A DNA stretch of 64,000 nt from Cryptomeria japonica. Its lineage: Eukaryota; Streptophyta; Pinopsida; Cupressales; Cupressaceae. A program made the translations under genes and the position numbers. Location: assembly GCF_030272615.1 (NCBI RefSeq), contig NC_081413.1, positions 337,434,802 through 337,498,801 on the forward strand, written 5' to 3'. The notes under the pieces are model-generated. The model ran no database searches, was not told the DNA's origin, and saw only the letters and a list, made by a program, of their open reading frames with translations. Shown here piece after piece: positions 57,759 through 64,000 of the stretch; within the stretch, counting starts at the first letter, position 1, and each line of letters begins with the position of its first letter.

Positions 57759-60700
57759 TTAAGAGAAGTAATGTTTCAGGAACTGTCTATGCACTGGAAA
57801 TTCCTGTACCTCACCATTCATTTTCTGCAAAAAATATGAATCCTTTCCATTAAGATCATAAACCACAGAGGGGCCTATCCATAGTGACTCAAATTTTTTG
57901 TGTTTTCCTTTATCTTGCCCTTTTGCATTCCATTGAAGCACCATGTCACCAATTTGAAACTCTCTTAACAAGGTTCTTTTGTATTTGGACTGCAACTGGA
58001 TCTTCAAATTCCTCTTATGGGCCAAAGTTCTAATTTCTTCCACCTCCACCATCTAAATCATTCTGTCTTCCATAGGTTCAGATAACTCCATGTCTTCAGC
58101 TTGCAGGAAGTTGTATACTAGAAGAAGATTATTGATTGGCACCCTAGATTGTGTGCCATAGACCAATTCAAAAGGTGAAACCCCAATTGCTTTCTTGATA
58201 GTAACCCTGTCTGCCATAGGGCCAACTTTAGATTCTGGTCCCAAGACCTTTTGTTCTCCTCAAGGATCTTCTTAATAATGTTCATAAGGCTCTTATTGCT
58301 AGATTCAACTTGCCCATTACCTTGAGGATGATATGGTGAAGAGTAGGACATAACCATTCCATGGCTGGTGCAAAATTCAATGAACTCCTCTGACCTGAAG
58401 CTCATTGCATTATCCATCACCAGTTTCATAGGAACACCAAACCTGGTTATAACATTATTCATTAGGAAGTCAATAACAACCTTACTTGTAGCTCTTCTAG
58501 TGGGTATAGCTTCAATCCATTTAGTGAAATAATAAGTAGCCACTATAATCCACCTATGATGTCTTCCTGATTTCTCAACTATTCCTCCAATAAAATCAAT
58601 GCCCCATTGGACAAAAGGGGCTTCCAGTGTGACTGGGTTGAGGGGTAAAGCTCCCTCATACTTCAATTTGGATGAAAATTTCTGGCATGGGTCACATCTA
58701 CGAACATGTTCATGGGCATCTTTAAACAATGTAGGCCATTAATATCCTGCCCGGACTGTCTTACCAGCTATTGTTTTGGCAGAGTAGTGACCTCCACATA
58801 CTCCATCATGCATTTCAGTTAACATCTTTCTAGCCTCGGATTTATCCAAACACATCAGTAATGCCCCATCTCTATTCCACCAATATAGATCACCTTGAAT
58901 AAGGACATATTTTTGAGATTTTAGTCTCAATGTCCTTCTCTGGTTGTGGGTCATTCCCTCTGAATATGTCGCATTCCTTAAAAAATGCACTATCTTTGAG
59001 TACCACGACTGTGTCTCAATACTTGTGACCAAGATGTTCTCAATTTCAACATTATTCACCTCAATGTCAAGAAGGTTTGATTCAACCATCAGCTTAGCAA
59101 GGCCTAAACCTCTCACCAATTTAGTGATCTTAATCTCTGAATCAAACTCCTAAATTCTGGTTATCCATCTGCATCTCTTACCAATGACCTCAGACTGAGA
59201 TAAAATATCTTTTACAGCTGCATGTGGGACATAAACAATTACAATTGCATTTACAAGATATGGCCTAAATGCTTTAACAACCTTGACCAAAGCATATGCT
59301 TGTTTCTCCATGATTTCATATTTTAACTCTACACCCTGTAAAGATTTTCTATAAAAAGCTATAGGATGTTCATATCCTTCATTATCCTTTTGTAGAAGAA
59401 CTACAACCACTGTATGATATGAAGCAAAAGAAAACAGAGAGAAAGGGTTGCTGTAGTCAGGGGACTTCAACACTGGTGCCTCCTTAATAGCCTTTTTTAT
59501 TTCATCAAAAGCCTTTGAAGCTTCTTCATCCTAGCAGAACTTTGTATCCTTCTTAAGCAATCTAAAAATGGGCTTGACTATATCTGCAAAATTTGCAATG
59601 AATCTTCTAACAAAATTTACCTTGCCCAAGAAAGACTGAATACCTTTGACACTCTTGGCTTCAGGTACATTATTTATAGCTTCAATTCTTTTAGGGTCTA
59701 TTCTAACCCCTTCCTTGGAGACAATATGCCCGAGCAACTTCCCTTCAATGACAACAAAATGACACTTTTTTGGATTTAAGGAGACACCAAATTCTAGAGC
59801 TTTATTGAATACCTTTTCCAAGTGCCCACAGTGGTCATCTGCCCTTTTGGAGAAACATGTTAAATCATCTTGATATACTACCATGATAATGTTAATGAAT
59901 TCCTTGAAAGCTACATCCATTGCTCTCTAAAAAGTAGCTCCAACATTTTTCAAACCAAAAGGCATTCTTACATATACATATGTTCCCCAAGGGGTGGTAA
60001 AAGTAGTCTTGAATTGTTCAGATTCTTTCACTAACACCTCGTTATATCCTGAGAACCCATCCATCATAGACAATAGGTCACAACCAATTACTCTCTTCAA
60101 CATTGCTTCCATATTAGGAGAAGAATAATTGTCTTTCAAAGAAGCAACTTTTAGGTTCCTAAAATCAACACAGAGTCTTATGTCCCCATTCTTCTTCCCA
60201 ATTGGGACCAAATTAGACACCCATGATGAATGCCTTATAGGCTTAATGATCCCCCCTTCCCTTAACTTGGTTAATTCTTGCTGCATTTTAGATTCCAATA
60301 GGGGGTTGATAGATCTTTGTTTCTGTCTAAAAGGATTAGCATCTGGAAGCAAAGGGACTTCATGCTGAAATAGATCATGTCTATATGCCTTCAAATCTTC
60401 GTAAGACCAAGAAAAAACATGCTTATATTTCTTCAATAAATTAATAAGGTTAACTCTGACATGAGGAGACAATTTTTTTCCAATATACACCAACTTAGGG
60501 GATGATTATGTCCCCAAGTTCACTTCCTCTAATTAATCTAATTTGGTGGTTGACTACTGATGCAAATGACTGTCACTGTAACTGAACATACCTTCCAATT
60601 CTACTAACCCTTTAGGTATTTCATTAGTTTCCAACTGAACCATGTCATTTCCAAACATAGTTTTTGTATCTTCAACCACTTCTACCAAGGCATTGCAATC

Positions 60701-61750
60701 AATTTTTTGTCCATCATAGTCATCAATGCATTGTATGAATCTAAGAATGTCTTCATCATGAGCAAACACTTGCCAATTATACACATTATCAAGAATGGTC
60801 GGCCTAGTTTTTATCTCAACTGTGGATACACCAGTTAGTGTTATATCATCATTTTTTAATGCAACATTTGCTAAGAAATCAGCCATGATATTCTTTGATC
60901 TTTCTATCCAATTAATAGAGAATGCACTAAAATGTTCAATCACATCCCAAACTGCATGTTTGTATCTTTTCAAATGATCATTTTTAGATGCATACTTACA
61001 TCTAACCTGAGAAACAACCAAATCTGAATCCCCTAGTACTTTTAGCAACTGAATCCCATTCCTTTTTGCAACTTCAAGCCCCAATAACAAGGCTTCATAT
61101 TCAACAGTGTTATTTGTGCACTGGAAGGCTAGCAGAAAATAATATTTGAAGGTCATACCTAACGGGGACACAAAAACAACTCCTTCTCCAGATCCTTCTT
61201 TAGGGAAAGCTCCATCAAAATACACGTGCCATAAACCATGTTGTTGAGATTCCAATTCAATCACAATAGACTCAGTATTTTTGAATTGAGGCAAAATTGG
61301 TTGTATTCTAAAATTGTCAAGATCCACATCAATCATATAGTTTAACATACTAGGGTCTATCTTCTCAATTACCCTAGGGGCACGTGGTTCTCTATACAAA
61401 TTAACCTGGCTCCCATTGATGGGGATTGTAGCATATGACAGATCCAATTGAACATTTCCACCTACTACTACAGCCCATTGTCTAGATAAAAGCATGCCAT
61501 AGTGAGGTTTTGTGTCAGTTACTATGACATCCATCTTATATGTTGCTTCAGGGAATGATGCTATTTTTACTTCCACATCTTTCATTGTACCTATCACTGG
61601 CACTTCTCTATTGTCCATAGCATAACACTTCCCATACACTGTACTTACTGACAACCCTAATTCTTTCATGACACCATATGGCATCGCATTTGCAGCTACA
61701 CCAGAATCTATCACACAGTTCTTAATTAGTCAGTTATTAACTAATAAAGT
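57759..61750 (-). pseudogene. Element C pol: PR, archaeal-type RNase H, RT, Ty3 RNase H, integrase
   Basis: Protease CVIDSGVAANAMPYG (about 61700). Linker, then an RNase H of archaeal type with all four acidic residues: YFDGA (61230), TVEYEA (61110), LGDSDLV (61035) and MADFLA (60890). RT (59531-60493): RLCVDFRNLK, GFSGYNE, MPFGLKN and active site YQDDL (about 59870). The native Ty3 RNase H (59150-59473) has lost its catalytic residues: FASYHT for DAS, MEKQA for EKE and VPHA for TDH. Integrase: HDGVCGGH, CDPCQ, then GIDFIGG (58600), VMDNAMSF (58430) and QVESSNKS (58310). Stops at 59924, 59531 and 58737 replace Gln or Trp, and a frameshift lies near 58210. It ends HRQFLKHYFS. The RNase H position before RT is unusual. 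Confidence 0.9.
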
Positions 61751-61753
61751 AAC

Positions 61754-62152
61754 TTAGAAAGGATCAACCTGTGAAGGATCTTGTGTAATAGTTGTTCCAA
61801 CATATACCTCTGGGGTTTGTAGCTCATGATCCTTTTCATCCTTGATTGAACCTGAAGGAAAAGCTGTGCTACTGTCAGATATCTTAGAAAATAAAGATAA
61901 AGAAGCTTCTCTATGTTCCTTTATTTTCAATAATTCTATCAAAGGGACCGTGACTTTCATCTGGGTAAGAGCCCGAGTCATATCAAAAGTGGAACTACTA
62001 ATCAACTCAGTATTAGTTTTAACTTTCTCTATCTTAGATTGACTTGCCTTCTTCATTGTGGCAGTTCCTTGTACATCATCAATGGCATTATTACCCATAC
62101 CCTTGGTTACATCTTTAATCTGGTTATTCTTTTCTTGACCATCTTGAGGCAA
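61754..62152 (-). pseudogene. Element C gag-protease linker
   Basis: An open stretch of 132 codons between gag and protease (STFDMTRALTQMKVTVPLIEL, then VGTTITQDPSQVDPF). The MTRALTQMKV-VPL-ELLKI phrase is the conserved region just before the protease in plant Ty3 Tat and related polyproteins. The TAG at 61754 and a nearby TAA (about 61740) separate it from DSG. Confidence 0.65.
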
Positions 62153-62376
62153 GGTGGCATTACTTGATGCTTTCTTCTAGGATACTTTTTTTATGAACAT
62201 TGAACCAGGTTCACCTTGATCCCCATCCTTCTTACCACTTCTCAAGTTGTAATTATGCTTGGCTTTGGCTATGGCAGCTTTAGTAAGATTTCTTACTTAT
62301 TCATCATTGGGTCTTTGGAGATGAACTTCTTCATCTTCAATAGTCACCACATTCAAAGTGGGATGCCAATCAAGTG

Positions 62377-63925
62377 TCAACTGTCCTTGGTAAGATCTGT
62401 ACTATTTAGCACATCACATTCACTAAATTCATTCTGTAATGACTGATCATCACTTTCAATAATATTCTCAAACATATTAATATCAGACTCAACCTCTTTT
62501 CTCATGGATTCTTCAAGGGCTTGAGCTACAACACATTGATGAGGAGAATGTGGTCCATCACAAGCCATGCACCAAGGATTATTCTCCATATAATGAACAT
62601 TACCTCCTTTCAAAGGATTTGGGGTATCTTGGTTCTGAGTGTTTTTTGGCTTCTCATTTTAAGGTTTGCCATCTTTCCAGGTTGTATTGTAAGGCATGTC
62701 ATGCAATCTAGGAGGCCTATCTTGCCAATTGTAATGAGACTTATCATTTTTACTCACCTTGGTAGTAAGATATTTCATGGAAATCACTAATTTCTCTATT
62801 TTGTCATCTTCCTTAATAACTTTATTAGGTTGTTGTTTTGATTCTTGCCACAACCTTCCATTAGTCCTCCTTCCCACCTTTCCAGACACTTTCCTATTAC
62901 TTTCCACATTTATAGAAATTCTAAAAGCATCCCTCAAACTGTGTGGGTTTTTGTCCCTCAGAAAATAGACCATTTTGGAATCCAAAGCATTATAATAGGT
63001 GTTGAGACACATATTATCATCTAATCTCATTACTTGATATATCCTATTCATTGCTTTATGAAATCTAGCATTGAAATCTGTGACAATTTCATTATTAGAC
63101 TTTTTAATATTATTAAACTCATTGAGCATGAAGCTCACATTTGTTTTGTCACCATATTGTTCTTGAAAATAGTTTTTAAAATCTTTCCAAGACCCAATGC
63201 TATTCACAGGGAGACCTCTATACCAGTCCCTTGCATCATCTACTAAGGACTGTACAAACAATTTCATGATGACATCTTTATCTACTATTTCATAATCATT
63301 AATTAAGTCAATAAAAATATTTTAGGTGCTCTTCTGCACTGATTGCATTGTTTCCAACAAATTTGTGGAGTCTATCCCTTAATTATGTAGGAACATGATT
63401 AGGGTACCCTGGGATTCCATCAAAGAAGAGCTGCCTATACACTTCTAGATTAATGGGTCTTCTCTGGAATTGGTTGCCTGTAAAGTTATTATCCATGTTC
63501 ATTCTCACATTAGGGTTTTGAATTGGAAGAGCTTGGCTACTTTGACTTATAATGGGGATTTGATTAATAGGAACAGTTCTAGTAGGTGGGGTTGATTGGA
63601 TTTTTAGTGGAGGGATTGGGGTAGGATGAAGCAAAGGTTTACTTGGGTCTACTGAAGGAAAAATTATAGGGGGAGCTTTTAGATAACTAATTTTTTGTTT
63701 AACCTCTTGATTGGCTACCTCTAATTCAGCTTTCTCCAATTCCCTTTGCAGGTCTTCCTTCTCTTTCCTCATCCTATCTATCTCTTTCTCATGTGTAGAC
63801 AACATAGAAGAGATTTCTGCCATAGTTTTAGACCCAGACCCATCTTCCATACACTTTTGTTTTCCTTTGTCAATGTTATTCCTAATAGGTTGTGGATCAC
63901 TTAAGACCTCTCTATTTGGTTGCAC
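62377..63925 (-). pseudogene. Element C gag
   Basis: The N-terminal part (63383-63925) has a coiled coil (EKEIDRMRKEKEDLQRELEK) and Pro-rich stretches. The central part (62659-63267) matches the retrotransposon gag domain: DWYRGLPVNSIGSWKDFKN, YFQEQYGD and FNARFHKAMNRI. The C-terminal part (62377-62613) has a zinc knuckle variant CMACDGPHSPHQC (C-x2-C-x3-H-x4-C). Breaks: stop at 63383, a shift near 63320, a stop at 62659. Gag forms the particle that packages the element RNA. The ATG at 63923-63925 may not be the first, because the protein could start outside the window. Confidence 0.85.
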
Positions 63926-64000
63926 AATAGATTTGTATACAGGGTTGATTTTGGGAACTAAGTTTTCTCTGATGACTAGACCTTCATCCTCAATTTTAGC
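63926..64000 (-). other. Upstream part of element C gag or leader, cut by window edge
   Basis: Seventy-five bases upstream of the first ATG in the gag frame. The minus strand reads open (AKIEDEGLVIRENLVPKINP), so gag probably begins beyond the edge. Confidence 0.5.

Larger units (their letters stand above)
51118..64000 (-). mobile_element. Ty3/gypsy Tat-like element C, 5' end outside window
   Basis: Minus-strand element read from 64000 downward: gag (62377-63925), linker and protease (about 61500-62152), archaeal-type RNase H (about 60850-61250), RT (59531-60493), Ty3 RNase H (59150-59473), integrase (57759-59119), repeat-rich spacer, sense extra frame (54118-55500), second spacer, PPT (52259-52273) and LTR (51118-52258). 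The extra RNase H and the sense extra frame between pol and LTR mark the Tat group. Stops and frameshifts occur throughout. The 5' LTR and target duplication lie beyond the right edge. Confidence 0.85.

Overview
This 64 kb window is AT-rich eukaryotic nuclear DNA made almost entirely of nested, decayed plant transposable elements. I found no intact cellular gene, rRNA, tRNA or CRISPR array. Very old Ty1/copia, Ty3/gypsy (Tat-like) and CACTA elements stacked inside one another, plus a plant-mobile-domain (PMD) reading frame, point to a large-genome seed plant. A gymnosperm is my guess, but nothing here proves it.

Layout. 1-13954 (+): 3' part of a Tat-like Ty3 element (A): integrase tail, long spacer, an ANTISENSE PMD pseudogene, repeat arrays, polypurine tract (PPT) and LTR. 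The PMD frame is split by a complete Ty1/copia element at 3288-10005 (target duplication AGGAC/AGGAT). 13955-19377: a second copy (B) of spacer, antisense PMD frame, PPT and LTR. It shares the middle LTR with A and lacks gag-pol. 19801-29539 (+): a decayed reading frame of a recurrent unknown family. It is split by a minus-strand, pol-less Ty1-type element at 20128-26917 (target duplication CCCAA) that has a gag with four zinc knuckles and a second long frame. About 30410-49963 (-): a CACTA (En/Spm) transposon with a tnp2-type transposase and a second gene that holds a degenerate SET-domain-like segment followed by a Transposase_24-like region. Its tnp2 gene is split by the youngest insertion, a nearly complete Ty1/copia element at 39641-47280 (target duplication GGATA). 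49966-50266 (-): remnant of a Tat archaeal-type RNase H into which the CACTA end abuts. 50267-51117: truncated copia-type LTR. 51118-64000 (-): a Tat-like Ty3 element (C) running off the window, ordered gag, protease, archaeal-type RNase H, RT, degenerate Ty3 RNase H, integrase, long repeat-rich spacer, SENSE extra frame, PPT, LTR.

How parts relate. The three Ty1-type elements share an iMet-type primer site and a near-identical PPT context, bracketed by a 16-nt imperfect inverted repeat. The pol-less one could therefore have been moved in trans by relatives of the others. The extra frame of Tat element C is related to the split frame at 19801-29539 and, more distantly, to ORF2 of the pol-less Ty1 element. 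Every coding region carries stops or frameshifts, so all are annotated as pseudogenes.

Most interesting: the SET-like segment inside the CACTA element, the pol-less element with four zinc knuckles, the RNase H placed between protease and RT, and the extra-frame family shared across element superfamilies. Domain names are from my own reading of motifs; no search was run.
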